64,000 nt of DNA from Gracilinema caldarium (GCF_029265695.1 NZ_JAJUHW010000004.1:1-64000), one strand, 5' to 3'; positions 17,758 to 26,432 are shown, counted from the first letter of the stretch. Program-made: numbers and translations. The notes: generated by a model not told the origin, from the sequence alone.

Positions 17758-17824
17758 GCCGGCGTTTTACTGGTTGTACCCAATGCCGGGTGCGTCCGGT
17801 AAGACGCCGGCTTTTTGCTTTTTT
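17758..17824 (+). terminator. Rho-independent terminator or attenuator between pnrA and nupA
   Basis: GCCGGCGTTTTAC (17758-17770) pairs with GTAAGACGCCGGC (17799-17811), thirteen pairs with one G-T. It is followed by a T-rich tail (17812-17824). Because the transporter genes continue on the same strand, it probably gives partial termination. Confidence 0.85.
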
Positions 17825-17860
17825 AAGCATTTCACGGTATAGTGGTGGATGAGGTCCCAT

Positions 17861-19399
17861 ATGGAAAACTTTGCAATAGAAATGACCGATATCACCAAGA
17901 TTTTCCCCGGGGTTATCGCCAATGACCATGTTCATTTTCAGGTCGCCCAGGGAGAAATCCATGCCCTCCTGGGTGAAAATGGTGCGGGCAAATCTACCCT
18001 CATGTCCATTCTTTTTGGCCTGTATGAGGCGGACAGCGGGCATATCAAAATACGGGGTAAGGAGGTCCGGATCCGCAACCCGAACGATGCCACGGCCCTA
18101 AAAATCGGTATGGTTCATCAACATTTTAAGCTGGTCCATAATTTTACCGTAACCGAAAACATAGTCCTGGGGCTGGAAAGCCGCAACCGGCTTGGCAACC
18201 TGGATGTCAGGCGGGCGGAAAAACGGGTGCAGGAACTTTCGGACCAGTACGGTCTTGCGGTCGATCCCCGCTCCCGTATAGAGTCTATTACGGTTGGCAT
18301 GCAGCAAAGGGTAGAAATCCTAAAAATCCTGTACCGCGATGCAGACATTCTGATTTTTGACGAGCCCACCGCGGTGCTTACCCCCCAGGAAATCGACGAA
18401 CTCATCGAAATTCTTAAGCGGCTCAAAGCCGAAGGGAAAACAATCGTATTCATCACCCATAAGCTCAAGGAAATAAAGGCCGCCGCCGACCGCTGTACAG
18501 TACTCAGGCGGGGGAAATACATCGGCACTGTAGATGTAAAAGAAACAAGCGAAACCCAGCTCGCCGAAATGATGGTAGGCCGAACGGTGAGCTTTAAGAT
18601 TGATAAACAGCCGCCCCGTATAGGACAGGTGGTTCTTAAACTAGAAAACCTTACGGTCATGGGGCCGAAAGGTGTTCCCGCTGTTCGATCCTTGAACCTC
18701 GAAGTCCGTTCTGGCGAAATTGTTGGTATAGCCGGCGTAGACGGAAACGGCCAGTCGGAGCTGGTGGCAGCCATTGCGGGGTTGCTGCCGGTTAAATCAG
18801 GCCGGGTGCTCCTGAGAGGCAAGGATATCAGCCACAGCCGTATACGGGACCGGATAGAAAGCGGTGTCGGCCTTGTACCGGAGGACCGGCATAAACATGG
18901 CCTTGTACTCGATTTCCGTATTGATGAAAACCTCATTATTAAAAGTTTTCGCCGTGCCCCTTTTTCCAATCGGTGGGGCTTTCTGCAGTTTGATGCGATC
19001 CGCGAACATGCACAACGGCTCATCACCGAATTCGACATTCGAGCCGGAAGCGGTGCGGCTACCCCTGCCAAGTCCATGTCGGGGGGTAACCAGCAAAAGG
19101 CGGTGATAGCCAGAGAAATCGACCTGTCGCCGGAACTGCTCATCGTAGCCCAGCCAACCCGGGGGCTCGATGTTGGCGCCATAGAATATATCCACCGCCG
19201 TATTGTGGAAGAACGGGACAAGGGGCGGGCTATACTCCTTGTTTCCTTTGAACTGGACGAAGTATTAAATCTTTGCGATCGGATTGCGGCCCTCTCCAAG
19301 GGAGAAGTGGTCGGCATTGTCAATGCCGAAGATGCGGAGGAACGCTATATCGGCGCCATGATGGCAGGAGTCGCGATGGAAGGAGGCGCCCATGCGTAG
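17861..19399 (+). CDS. Nucleoside ABC transporter, ATP-binding protein (NupA-like, two cassettes)
   Basis: The start at 17861 (MENFAIEMTD) has GAGG upstream; ATG 17849 is an alternative. About 512 residues hold two ABC cassettes, as in sugar and nucleoside importers of the RbsA/NupA type. The first has GENGAGKST, ITVGMQQRVEI and LIFDEPTAVLT. The second has the degenerate Walker A typical of this class (GVDGNGQSE), then MSGGNQQKAVIARE. It powers uptake of the nucleosides delivered by the lipoprotein upstream. It overlaps the first permease gene by eight bases. Confidence 0.92.
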   Translation: MENFAIEMTDITKIFPGVIANDHVHFQVAQGEIHALLGENGAGKSTLMSILFGLYEADSGHIKIRGKEVRIRNPNDATALKIGMVHQHFKLVHNFTVTENIVLGLESRNRLGNLDVRRAEKRVQELSDQYGLAVDPRSRIESITVGMQQRVEILKILYRDADILIFDEPTAVLTPQEIDELIEILKRLKAEGKTIVFITHKLKEIKAAADRCTVLRRGKYIGTVDVKETSETQLAEMMVGRTVSFKIDKQPPRIGQVVLKLENLTVMGPKGVPAVRSLNLEVRSGEIVGIAGVDGNGQSELVAAIAGLLPVKSGRVLLRGKDISHSRIRDRIESGVGLVPEDRHKHGLVLDFRIDENLIIKSFRRAPFSNRWGFLQFDAIREHAQRLITEFDIRAGSGAATPAKSMSGGNQQKAVIAREIDLSPELLIVAQPTRGLDVGAIEYIHRRIVEERDKGRAILLVSFELDEVLNLCDRIAALSKGEVVGIVNAEDAEERYIGAMMAGVAMEGGAHA

Positions 19400-20519
19400 C
19401 GCCAGAAAATCGAATATTGCTGATCGGATACTCGATGTTATCACCCGTTCGGAGGCCATGGTTTCTATCGTGGTCGTCCTTTTGGGATTTTTGGTTGGAA
19501 CGTTCTTGGTCATGCTTGTAGGAAGGAATCCTTCGGGTATGTATTCGGCCATTACCCAAGTCCTTACTGGCTGGGATCTCGGCCGGGGAACCTGGAATGC
19601 CCGGTATATCGGTGAATGGCTTGTCATGTCCCTGCCCTTAATTCTCTGCGGGCTTTCGGTAGCCTTTGCGGGCCGCACCGGCCTCTTTAATATCGGCGCC
19701 GAAGGCCAATATGTTGCAGGCCTTACGGCAGCCCAATTTGTAGCCATTTTCGGTCCCCAAATTCCCTTCGTACACTGGATGCTGGCGATCCTGGCGGCCA
19801 TAGCGATTGGAGCCCTCTGGGGAGGCATTGTGGGGATCCTTAAGGCAAAATACAGCGTGTCCGAAGTGGTGGCCACCATCATGCTGAACTATGTGGCCTA
19901 TTTTACGTCCCGGGTCCTCACCATGATGATCCCTGGGGCAAATACTTACCGGACTCCGACCTATCCCCAGACTGCCCGGCTTGCAAGCCCCCTGCTGGAA
20001 CAGCTCACCAACGGGTCCCGTCTGAACTACGGTTTTTACCTTGCCCTTATTTCGATTATTTTCTTTTGGATCGTAATCGGAAAAACACGGCTTGGTTTTT
20101 CACTTCGCGCCACGGGCCTCAATAAAGAAGCTGCCCGCTATGCGGGCATCAATGTAAATGCCAGCATTACCACCGCCATGGCCATATCAGGGGCCTTTGC
20201 GGGTCTTGCCGGTGCGGTAGTTGCCCTGGGTTCCTTTACTTATGGCCGGGTACTCGGCGGGCTCGACGGCTACGGCTTTGACGGTATCGCGGTTGCCCTG
20301 GTTGGCAACAGCACCGCCTGGGGGACCGCCCTGTCGGGACTCCTTTTTGGCATGCTCAAGTCTGCCCAGCCCCTCATGCAGTCCCGGCAGATTCCCAAAG
20401 AAATTACCGCCATTATTATGGGTCTTGTGGTCGTCTTTATTTCTTTACGGGCGGGCTTCAGGATGCTCATGGAATGGCGTATGAAAGAACAGGCTCGGAA
20501 AGGAAGGGTAATCGAATGA
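19392..20519 (+). CDS. Nucleoside ABC transporter permease (NupB-like)
   Basis: The protein has 375 residues and about ten hydrophobic segments. FAGRTGLFNIGAEGQY and LRATGLNKEAARYAGIN are conserved loops of the BPD_transp_2 permease family that works with Bmp lipoproteins. It forms one half of the membrane channel. Its stop codon overlaps the ATG of the second permease gene. Confidence 0.92.
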   Translation: MRSARKSNIADRILDVITRSEAMVSIVVVLLGFLVGTFLVMLVGRNPSGMYSAITQVLTGWDLGRGTWNARYIGEWLVMSLPLILCGLSVAFAGRTGLFNIGAEGQYVAGLTAAQFVAIFGPQIPFVHWMLAILAAIAIGALWGGIVGILKAKYSVSEVVATIMLNYVAYFTSRVLTMMIPGANTYRTPTYPQTARLASPLLEQLTNGSRLNYGFYLALISIIFFWIVIGKTRLGFSLRATGLNKEAARYAGINVNASITTAMAISGAFAGLAGAVVALGSFTYGRVLGGLDGYGFDGIAVALVGNSTAWGTALSGLLFGMLKSAQPLMQSRQIPKEITAIIMGLVVVFISLRAGFRMLMEWRMKEQARKGRVIE

Positions 20520-21418
20520 ATGTACTGATACAAATGCTTCCATCTATATTGATGATTGTTTCCCCCATCCTGATCGCAGCGGTGGGCGGGCTTATCAGCG
20601 AACGATCCGGCGTTGCAAACATTGCCCTGGAAGGCCTCATGGGTATCGGGGCTTTTGCAGCCGCCACAACCCATGTGCTTTTAGAGCAGAGTTTCCCGCT
20701 TTCAATCCCCCTTGCCCTGGTCCTCGCAACGCTTGCCGGAGCCCTTTTTTCGGTTATTCACGCCTTTGCATCCATTACCCTCAGGGCGGATCAAATCGTA
20801 TCCGGCACGGGTATAAACCTTCTTTCTACGGGAATTACGGTCTTCCTGTGCCAGATAATTTTCAGACAGGAACGGACCGAACCTTTTAGGCTCGGCATGC
20901 TGCCGGGCTGGGGCGGAATATATCCCACCGCCTGGATTGCCCTGGCAGTGCTCCTTCTTGCCTGGTATATGCTGTACAAGCGGCCCTTCGGCTTGCGGCT
21001 CCGGGCCTGCGGCGAGCATCCCCAGGCGGCCGCCTCGGCGGGCATCAATGTGGAAGCTACTCGCTATATTGCGGTCATCTTGTCTGGAGCCTTGGCGGGC
21101 CTTGCGGGAGGCAGTCTTGTGCTGACCCAGACAATTCAATATACGGTCTATACCATTAATGGGGCGGGCTTTATTGCCCTCGCCGCGGTTTCTTTTGGAC
21201 GCTGGCTTCCCAAAGGGGTGCTGGGATCTTCCCTTCTTTTTGGCACCTCCGTAGCCCTGGCAATTTACATGGTTAATATCCCCTCGCTGCGCTTTTTGCC
21301 CAGCGAATTTTTCAGTGTCATGCCCTATCTCATTACTCTGATAACCCTGGTTATTTTTAGCGGCAAGGAATATGCACCCCGGGCTGTCGGTCAGCCCTAT
21401 GATAAGGGCCGGAGCTAA
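20516..21418 (+). CDS. Nucleoside ABC transporter permease (NupC-like)
   Basis: The ATG at 20516 overlaps the preceding stop codon (ATGA) and has GGAAGGG upstream; the longer frame from 20474 has no ribosome site. The product is 300 residues and highly hydrophobic. GLISERSGVANIALEGLMG and LRACGEHPQAAASAGIN are the family's conserved loops. It pairs with the previous permease to form the importer. Confidence 0.92.
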   Translation: MNVLIQMLPSILMIVSPILIAAVGGLISERSGVANIALEGLMGIGAFAAATTHVLLEQSFPLSIPLALVLATLAGALFSVIHAFASITLRADQIVSGTGINLLSTGITVFLCQIIFRQERTEPFRLGMLPGWGGIYPTAWIALAVLLLAWYMLYKRPFGLRLRACGEHPQAAASAGINVEATRYIAVILSGALAGLAGGSLVLTQTIQYTVYTINGAGFIALAAVSFGRWLPKGVLGSSLLFGTSVALAIYMVNIPSLRFLPSEFFSVMPYLITLITLVIFSGKEYAPRAVGQPYDKGRS

Positions 21419-21432
21419 AGGAGAACTAGTTT

Positions 21433-22179
21433 ATGGAGCACCATATGCACATTTACGCACCAGATCGGGGGACCCCCCACAACAGCGCCCTGCCGGGACA
21501 GATTGCACCTACGGTACTGATGCCGGGTGATCCGCTGCGGGCCCAATATGTGGCCCAGACGTATCTGTCCGATGTGGTGCAGTTCAATCAGGTCCGGGGC
21601 ATGTTGGGCTTTACGGGCACCTATAAGGGAAAGCGCATTTCGGTCATGGGGTCCGGCATGGGAGGCCCTTCCATGGGTATCTATTCCTATGAGCTCTTTT
21701 CCCACTACGGTGTGGAGCGGATAATCCGTATTGGAACCTGCGGCGGCCTTACCCCTGACGTGGAAGTGGGAGACCTGGTATTCGCCCAGTCGGCCTCTAC
21801 GGATTCAAATTACGCTGCCCAATATAATCTGGGCGGCACCTTTGCCCCCTGTGCAGATTACGGACTCCTGGAAACGGCGGTGGCCGCCGCCCGTCGTCTC
21901 AACATTCCATTCTGGGTAGGAAACATACTTTCTTCGGATATTTTTTCCCTCTACAATGCCCAGGGAGAAGAGGGCTGGAAAAAATGGGCCCGCATGGGCT
22001 GTGCCGCGACCGACATGGAATGCTATGCCCTGTACTGCAATGCGGCATATTTGCACAAAAAGGCGCTGACGATTCTCACCTGTTCCGATTCCAATGTGAG
22101 CCACAAGGAAATGTCGAGCCAGGAACGGCAGACGAGCCTGCATAACATGTTTCAAGTTGCCCTGGAATTTGCCCAATGA
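21433..22179 (+). CDS. deoD: Purine nucleoside phosphorylase, DeoD type
   Basis: The protein has 248 residues and AAAGGAG before the ATG. LMPGDPLRAQYVAQTYL near the N-terminus binds phosphate, GSGMGGPSMGIYSYELF and RIGTCGG are the phosphorylase signature, and ATDMECYALY contacts the nucleoside ribose. The usual catalytic Asp region is CSDSNVSHKE. The enzyme splits imported purine nucleosides into base and ribose 1-phosphate. It follows the NupC-like permease gene by only 14 bases, so uptake and cleavage are one operon. Apt, encoded at 46303, could convert freed adenine to AMP. Confidence 0.95.
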   Translation: MEHHMHIYAPDRGTPHNSALPGQIAPTVLMPGDPLRAQYVAQTYLSDVVQFNQVRGMLGFTGTYKGKRISVMGSGMGGPSMGIYSYELFSHYGVERIIRIGTCGGLTPDVEVGDLVFAQSASTDSNYAAQYNLGGTFAPCADYGLLETAVAAARRLNIPFWVGNILSSDIFSLYNAQGEEGWKKWARMGCAATDMECYALYCNAAYLHKKALTILTCSDSNVSHKEMSSQERQTSLHNMFQVALEFAQ

Positions 22180-22823
22180 CAGTAACCAACATACCCCATG
22201 AAGCGCAGGCCGTGCTTTCAGCAATGGAGCGGCGCTATGCATGCAAGCGATTTGACCCAGAAAAGAAGATTCCCGAACAGGATCTACTCCTCATTCTAGA
22301 GGCGGGCCGGCTTGCACCGTCTTCCTTTGGTCTTGAGCATTGGCAATTTTTTGTGTCCCGCAGCCAGAAGACCCTGGATCGTTTTTACGACGCCTGCTTT
22401 GCCCAGGAAAACATCAGAACCGCCGCAGCCCTTATAAGCATCGCCGTCAGAACTGCATCATCCTTTCACCCCGAATCGGACTTTGTTCGATCCCGTTCAG
22501 AACGTTTCCCTGGAGGCTATAGGGTTTTTGTTGATGAATACCGAGGTTATTGGGATTTTCTTGTGAAAAGCGGCTCCATAGAATCCTGGGCCCGTGCCCA
22601 GGGCTATATTGCAGCCACGTATATGATGACTATGGCAGCCAGCCTTGGGATTGACTCCTGCGCCATAGAGGGTTATAACGAAGAAGCTGTACTTTCAATC
22701 CTAGAGCTTCCGCGAAGTGACTGGCGTATTTCGCTGTTATTGCCCTTGGGGTATCGGGATGAACCGGTGCGGGAAAAAATCCGCATACCTCTGAATAATC
22801 TTGTTACGGAGAAAGACTTATGA
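22176..22823 (+). CDS. Nitroreductase-family flavoprotein
   Basis: The protein has 215 residues. RRYACKRFDPEKKIP and GRLAPSSFGLEHWQF are the FMN-binding N-terminal motifs of the nitroreductase superfamily, and YIAATYMMTMAASLGIDSC and LLLPLGYRDE complete it. It probably uses NAD(P)H and FMN to reduce quinones or nitro compounds. It overlaps deoD and the next gene by four bases on each side, so it lies in the same operon. The link to a peroxide-type regulator downstream suggests an oxidative-stress role (inference). Confidence 0.88.
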   Translation: MTVTNIPHEAQAVLSAMERRYACKRFDPEKKIPEQDLLLILEAGRLAPSSFGLEHWQFFVSRSQKTLDRFYDACFAQENIRTAAALISIAVRTASSFHPESDFVRSRSERFPGGYRVFVDEYRGYWDFLVKSGSIESWARAQGYIAATYMMTMAASLGIDSCAIEGYNEEAVLSILELPRSDWRISLLLPLGYRDEPVREKIRIPLNNLVTEKDL

Positions 22824-23224
22824 CCAGATTTAAGCGGTCTCGTCAGCGGGATCGTATTATGTCGCTCCTCTGCAGCACAAAAAGCCATCCAACCGCAGCA
22901 TGGATCTATGAGACCTTGAAACCTGAAATGCCTGATTTGAGTTTAGGCACCGTATATCGGAATCTCAAAATACTTGCGTTCCAAGGTAAACTGCAGGTAC
23001 TCCATTCGGGCAGCGGTTTTGACCGTTTTGATGGGGATACAAGGCCCCACTATCACCTGCTCTGTACCCGCTGCGGCGCTGTGGAAGATGTGGATCTGCC
23101 GGTTCAGACCGAACTGGAACACAAGGCGAAAGCCCTGCTTGGTCAGCGTATAAGCGGACACCGGCTCGATTTTTTTGGTCTCTGTGTTTCCTGTGCATCC
23201 GAACAGTCTCATGGCAAGCATTGA
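22820..23224 (+). CDS. Fur-family regulator, PerR-like
   Basis: The protein has 134 residues. The winged helix (SLGTVYRNLKIL) is followed by the regulatory metal motif DGDTRPHYHLLC and two CxxC pairs (CTRC and CVSC) that bind structural zinc. The His in SHPTA, the Asp in FDGD and PHYH match the PerR pattern, in which iron-bound peroxide oxidises His. Calling it PerR rather than Fur is based on these motifs and not proven. It ends the nucleoside operon, overlapping the nitroreductase gene. The tRNA-Cys gene follows. Confidence 0.85.
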   Translation: MTRFKRSRQRDRIMSLLCSTKSHPTAAWIYETLKPEMPDLSLGTVYRNLKILAFQGKLQVLHSGSGFDRFDGDTRPHYHLLCTRCGAVEDVDLPVQTELEHKAKALLGQRISGHRLDFFGLCVSCASEQSHGKH

Positions 23225-23266
23225 TATAACGGGCTTGCTTGATTAAAGTTCACTGCTCTTCAGCAC

Positions 23267-23295
23267 TGGACAAAGCTTAGTCTTTTTGATATATT
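23267..23295 (+). promoter_or_regulatory. Promoter of tRNA-Cys
   Basis: TGGACA (23267-23272), 17 bases, then TATATT (23290-23295). The predicted start lies about six bases before the tRNA. Confidence 0.6.
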
Positions 23296-23307
23296 CGTTT
23301 CCGTTAC

Positions 23308-23379
23308 GGCGCCGTACCCAAGCGGTAAGGGAGAGGTCTGCAAAACCTTTATGCGACAGTTCGATTCTGTCCGGCGCCT
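23308..23379 (+). tRNA. tRNA-Cys (GCA)
   Basis: Full cloverleaf by eye: acceptor arm GGCGCCG with CGGCGCC, D stem CCC/GGG, anticodon stem GAGGT/ACCTT with loop CTGCAAA, and T arm GACAG-TTCGATT-CTGTC. The discriminator is T and CCA is not encoded. Confidence 0.96.
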
Positions 23380-23384
23380 TTCAG

Positions 23385-23417
23385 GCACCCCGGTGGAAAG
23401 CATCGGGGTGCTTTTTT
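23385..23417 (+). terminator. Rho-independent terminator after tRNA-Cys
   Basis: GCACCCCG (23385-23392) pairs with CGGGGTGC (23404-23411), followed by six T. Confidence 0.93.
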
Positions 23418-23430
23418 ATTGCAAAAGGAA

Positions 23431-23588
23431 GTTTTTTCAAAACTCAGGGAGTTTTGAAAGAACTGCAATAAAATCCGCGATTTGGCGCAGCGGTTGCATG
23501 CATTCACTATGAAAAAGCATGCAACCGCAAGCAATTGCAAAGCCAATTCCAAAACGCGAAGCGTAGTAACCGATTTTTGAAATTGGCT
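23431..23588. repeat. Structured intergenic repeat, copy 1
   Basis: This 158-bp element lies directly after the tRNA-Cys terminator and ends at the LacI promoter. It is about 87% identical to 37449-37606 (my count: 20 differences). It contains three inverted repeats: a 13-bp arm around TCAGGGA, a 12-bp arm GCGGTTGCATGC with GCATGCAACCGC, and GCCAATTCCAA with TTGAAATTGGC. It contains no ORF of note. Confidence 0.9.
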
Positions 23589-23625
23589 TAAAGGCCTTTA
23601 TAAAATTATCAGATGCAATTACACT
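23589..23625 (+). promoter_or_regulatory. lacI-type gene promoter with palindromic operator
   Basis: TAAAGGCCTTTA (23589-23600) is a perfect 12-bp palindrome that overlaps a -35-like TTTATA (23597-23602). A 17-base spacer leads to TACACT (23620-23625). The layout suits autoregulation by the LacI-family product. Confidence 0.5.
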
Positions 23626-23635
23626 GGAATCTACT

Positions 23636-24703
23636 ATGAGACCAACAATAAAACGTATTGCGGAACTGGCGGGGGTTTCTAAAACCGCTGTTTCTTTTGC
23701 CTTTAATGATCCTTCTAAAATTGCCCGTTCGACCTATGAACGCATTATGGAAATTGCTGAACGGGAAGGCTATGTCCCAGATCCGGTAGCTCGTACCATG
23801 ACCAGCAAACGGGTTGGAGCTATCGGTGTACTTTTACCCCAGGCAATTCAGGATACCTTTCGGAACCCCTATGTTTCGGAGGTGCTGCGGGGTATTGGTA
23901 CGGTGTGTCACCAGGAAGACCTCTTTTTAACCATTTTGCCCCCCATTAAGGGCTTCCTTTCACAAGCAGTGCGGAACGCCGTGGTCGATGGTTTTATCTC
24001 CCTCGGTGTAGAGGCAGCCCCCGATATTGCGGCCCTCATCCGGCAGCGGAACGTGCCCTTTGTAACAATCGACGGGGACGCCGATTCGGGAATTACCAAT
24101 GTGGGCATCGATGATACGGTGGCTGCGGAGACCATGATGAACTATGTTCTTTCGCTGGGGCACCGGGATGTCATCATCCTATCTCTAAAAAGTGATGGCC
24201 CCGGTACAGCAGAAGAACATTCATCCCGTACGGTAGATCGCCGTCTTGCGGGTTTTGAACGGGCCTTGCAGAACCATGGCCTTTCACTGCATAGCCCGAA
24301 TATCCGCGTTGTTCCTGTGGATGTGACCATGGAGTCTGCGGAAGAGGCTTTGCTTCCCCTCTTAAGCCATAAAATCCCCACTGCGATAGTGAGTATGAGC
24401 GATTCTGCGGCTTTTGGCGCCTATGTAGCCTGTAAGCGTCTTGGCCTCACTATTCCTCAGGATATCACTGTTACTGGTATGGATGACGTTCCCTTCTCAG
24501 TCATTACTGAACCGGCTTTGACCACTATCCGTCAGCCGGGGCTTAAAAAGGGATCCTATGCGGTGCGGGCCGTGTTAGACATGATACAGGGGAGGGCAGT
24601 CGCCTCGGTAGTGCTCCCCACCGAACTGGTCATCCGGGGCTCCAGCGCTCCCCCCCGGTCTGTGCCCTTGGCAGTAAAGGCTGTTACCTTAGAAGAGGCT
24701 TAA
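23636..24703 (+). CDS. LacI-family transcription regulator
   Basis: The protein has 355 residues. The N-terminus, TIKRIAELAGVSKTAVSFAF, is the LacI helix-turn-helix, with the hinge helix near PVARTMTSKR. The rest is a periplasmic-binding-like sensor (VGAIGVLLPQ, FVTIDGDAD, AIVSMSDSAAFGAY, TVTGMDDVPFS). It probably controls sugar-use genes; the GH3, GH13 and pyruvate kinase genes are in the window, and a palindrome of LacI type lies at 40673. The inducer is unknown. There is no good Shine-Dalgarno. Confidence 0.93.
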   Translation: MRPTIKRIAELAGVSKTAVSFAFNDPSKIARSTYERIMEIAEREGYVPDPVARTMTSKRVGAIGVLLPQAIQDTFRNPYVSEVLRGIGTVCHQEDLFLTILPPIKGFLSQAVRNAVVDGFISLGVEAAPDIAALIRQRNVPFVTIDGDADSGITNVGIDDTVAAETMMNYVLSLGHRDVIILSLKSDGPGTAEEHSSRTVDRRLAGFERALQNHGLSLHSPNIRVVPVDVTMESAEEALLPLLSHKIPTAIVSMSDSAAFGAYVACKRLGLTIPQDITVTGMDDVPFSVITEPALTTIRQPGLKKGSYAVRAVLDMIQGRAVASVVLPTELVIRGSSAPPRSVPLAVKAVTLEEA

Positions 24704-24711
24704 AATCGCAA

Positions 24712-24732
24712 GCGGTGTGGAAAACACACCGC
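24712..24732. terminator. Hairpin between convergent lacI-type and UDPGP genes
   Basis: GCGGTGTG (24712-24719) and CACACCGC (24725-24732) with a five-base loop lie between the two stop codons. It has no strong T run on either side, so it is a weak two-way terminator at best. Confidence 0.55.
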
Positions 24733-24742
24733 TCAGTTCAAT

Positions 24743-26335
24743 CTAGGCAGAACCGAACCTTCTGATTATTTCTTCTTTCAGCACAGCCACAGGGCGGGGC
24801 TCATACCGGCCCTGTACCGAAACAAACCCGTATTCTTGGGCTAAAAGATCTTGGAGACCTTTTCGCAAAAGTCTGCTTGTTTCTGTGAGGGATGATTCAA
24901 CTTCAGCGCTATGATCGATAAGAACACCTCGCGGACTGGCTAGGAAGGTTTCTAGGAGCATTTTAGCTGCAATAAAGCGGCGGTTTTTCCGTACCGCAAT
25001 GATTTCCGGTTGCTTCATCAAGCCAAGAATTTCCCAAGTTGTCTGTTCTGCCTGGGCATATTTTCCCGCCTCCTTGTCCTGATCGGAGACCCGAATAGGG
25101 AGCCTGTCGGGTATAGTCTCCAGGTTATTTACGAGGTAATCCAAATTAAAGAGGCCCGTAGCGCAGTTAAAGAGCACATGGGCTCCTTGAGCTTCTTCCT
25201 CTTTAACCGTATCAGCCTTGATTCTCTGGCCGATTTCTCCAACCGTGAGGCTCCCTTCCGGTTCCTGAACCAGAATACCTCCCTTTACGTCCACCGGGGT
25301 CCGCCAGGAAAACTCAAAGGCCGCCTCGGCTCCCTTCGTGTGGGCCCTGAGGGCAAAATAGGCGAGTTCTATGGGATCTACGGTATACCCCGAGTTATCC
25401 ACATTACCGAGGTACACAAAGCGGATACCTTGGGAATGGAGTTCCCGGTATACCGGTGCAAGGACCCGGAAGTTTTCTCCATGCCCACCCGGAAGGGCAA
25501 GGCCCCGGTTCGGTTTACCGTACGCATGGTCAAAAACCCTTCTTGGAAAGCCTTCGCTGGAATGGGTGAGGGCTGCGATAAGGCCCTGTTTGGCACTGAG
25601 CGCTGCCGTAGGATCAAGCCCGGTTTCGACAATCAGGGGCTCCAGGATCGGATCCCTGCGATATTGTTCATATGCGGTTTTGAGTTTTGCATCGGTGCTG
25701 TCGCTGGTCATTTGAAAAAAAGGCAGTACGGGCCGTTTGTAATCTTTGGTAATCAGCCGGTATTCCAGGGCATGGATGAGGAGGGACCTCATTTTTAAAA
25801 GGAGAAATGACGGCCCCGGGCTTCCATCGGCCTCGAAAAAAGCGCTGGTAATACCCTTAGGACTGCTTTTGCACTGTTCTGCATGGGAAAGGAAATCCTC
25901 CCGCAGCAGCGAAAAGGCAGCCGGAGAAAGGGCTTCGTTTTTTTTGCTGTCCCCGTAGGTTGTAGCAGACCCACCGTTCAGGACCCCGTAGGCTGTGTAC
26001 GGATAAAGGTAAATTCCAAGCCTACAGAGATCCGATTTGTTTAATATGTAGGACGTTCCATCGAAATCGATCTTTGAAATAAAAGAAGGGGGGATGGAGA
26101 ATCTTGAAAAGAAAACCTCTGCTTCGTTTTTTGATATGACCAAAGTCTCAAGCTGTTCAAGGTCCGTAATTCTTTCATCCCCCTCTTTAGGGAGACTTAC
26201 CGGACCCATCTCGGTTCCGGTCTGTTTATGTTCTGAAAGGATTGAGAGAATTTTAAGGGTGCGTTCAATATCCGCCCCCTGCTGCCTGAGGTCCGCTGCC
26301 AATTCAGGGTGCAGCTCAAATGTTATGTTATTCAT
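24743..26335 (-). CDS. UDPGP-family UTP-sugar-1-phosphate uridylyltransferase
   Basis: The protein has 530 residues, with GGAGG before the ATG at 26335. FRVLAPVYRELHSQGIRFVYLGNVDNSGYTVD and the Gly-rich LALPGGHGEN fit the UDPGP family (eukaryotic-type UDP-glucose pyrophosphorylase), also found in spirochaetes. The reaction would be UTP plus glucose 1-phosphate to UDP-glucose and pyrophosphate; the exact sugar cannot be told. UDP-glucose would feed GalE. It is divergent from the GH3 gene. Confidence 0.78.
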   Translation of the reverse strand: MNNITFELHPELAADLRQQGADIERTLKILSILSEHKQTGTEMGPVSLPKEGDERITDLEQLETLVISKNEAEVFFSRFSIPPSFISKIDFDGTSYILNKSDLCRLGIYLYPYTAYGVLNGGSATTYGDSKKNEALSPAAFSLLREDFLSHAEQCKSSPKGITSAFFEADGSPGPSFLLLKMRSLLIHALEYRLITKDYKRPVLPFFQMTSDSTDAKLKTAYEQYRRDPILEPLIVETGLDPTAALSAKQGLIAALTHSSEGFPRRVFDHAYGKPNRGLALPGGHGENFRVLAPVYRELHSQGIRFVYLGNVDNSGYTVDPIELAYFALRAHTKGAEAAFEFSWRTPVDVKGGILVQEPEGSLTVGEIGQRIKADTVKEEEAQGAHVLFNCATGLFNLDYLVNNLETIPDRLPIRVSDQDKEAGKYAQAEQTTWEILGLMKQPEIIAVRKNRRFIAAKMLLETFLASPRGVLIDHSAEVESSLTETSRLLRKGLQDLLAQEYGFVSVQGRYEPRPVAVLKEEIIRRFGSA

Positions 26336-26378
26336 GGGCCTCCATCATACTATAATTTTCCGTTTGAGGTCTACCAAA

Positions 26379-26395
26379 ACATATTGGCAAAATAT
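26379..26395. promoter_or_regulatory. Possible operator before the GH3 leader
   Basis: CATATT-GGCAA-AATATG forms a 17-bp inverted repeat between the divergent UDPGP and GH3 genes. Confidence 0.35.
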
Positions 26396-26432
26396 GCCCA
26401 TAAGCTTGACAGAACAAGAGGAGGTCAGGACA

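Noticed and set aside
18118-19323. 401-aa minus-strand ORF opposite nupA
   Set aside because: Ser/Arg-rich composition typical of an antisense shadow, no ribosome site, and the plus strand codes a clear ABC ATPase.
23431-23588. CRISPR array or IS element in the tRNA-Cys/lacI gap
   Set aside because: There are no regular spacers and no transposase; the repeat is a single copy of a 158-bp structured element.
25010-25798. 262-aa plus-strand ORF opposite the UDPGP gene
   Set aside because: The opposite strand codes a UDPGP-family enzyme with conserved motifs and a good ribosome site; this ORF has neither.
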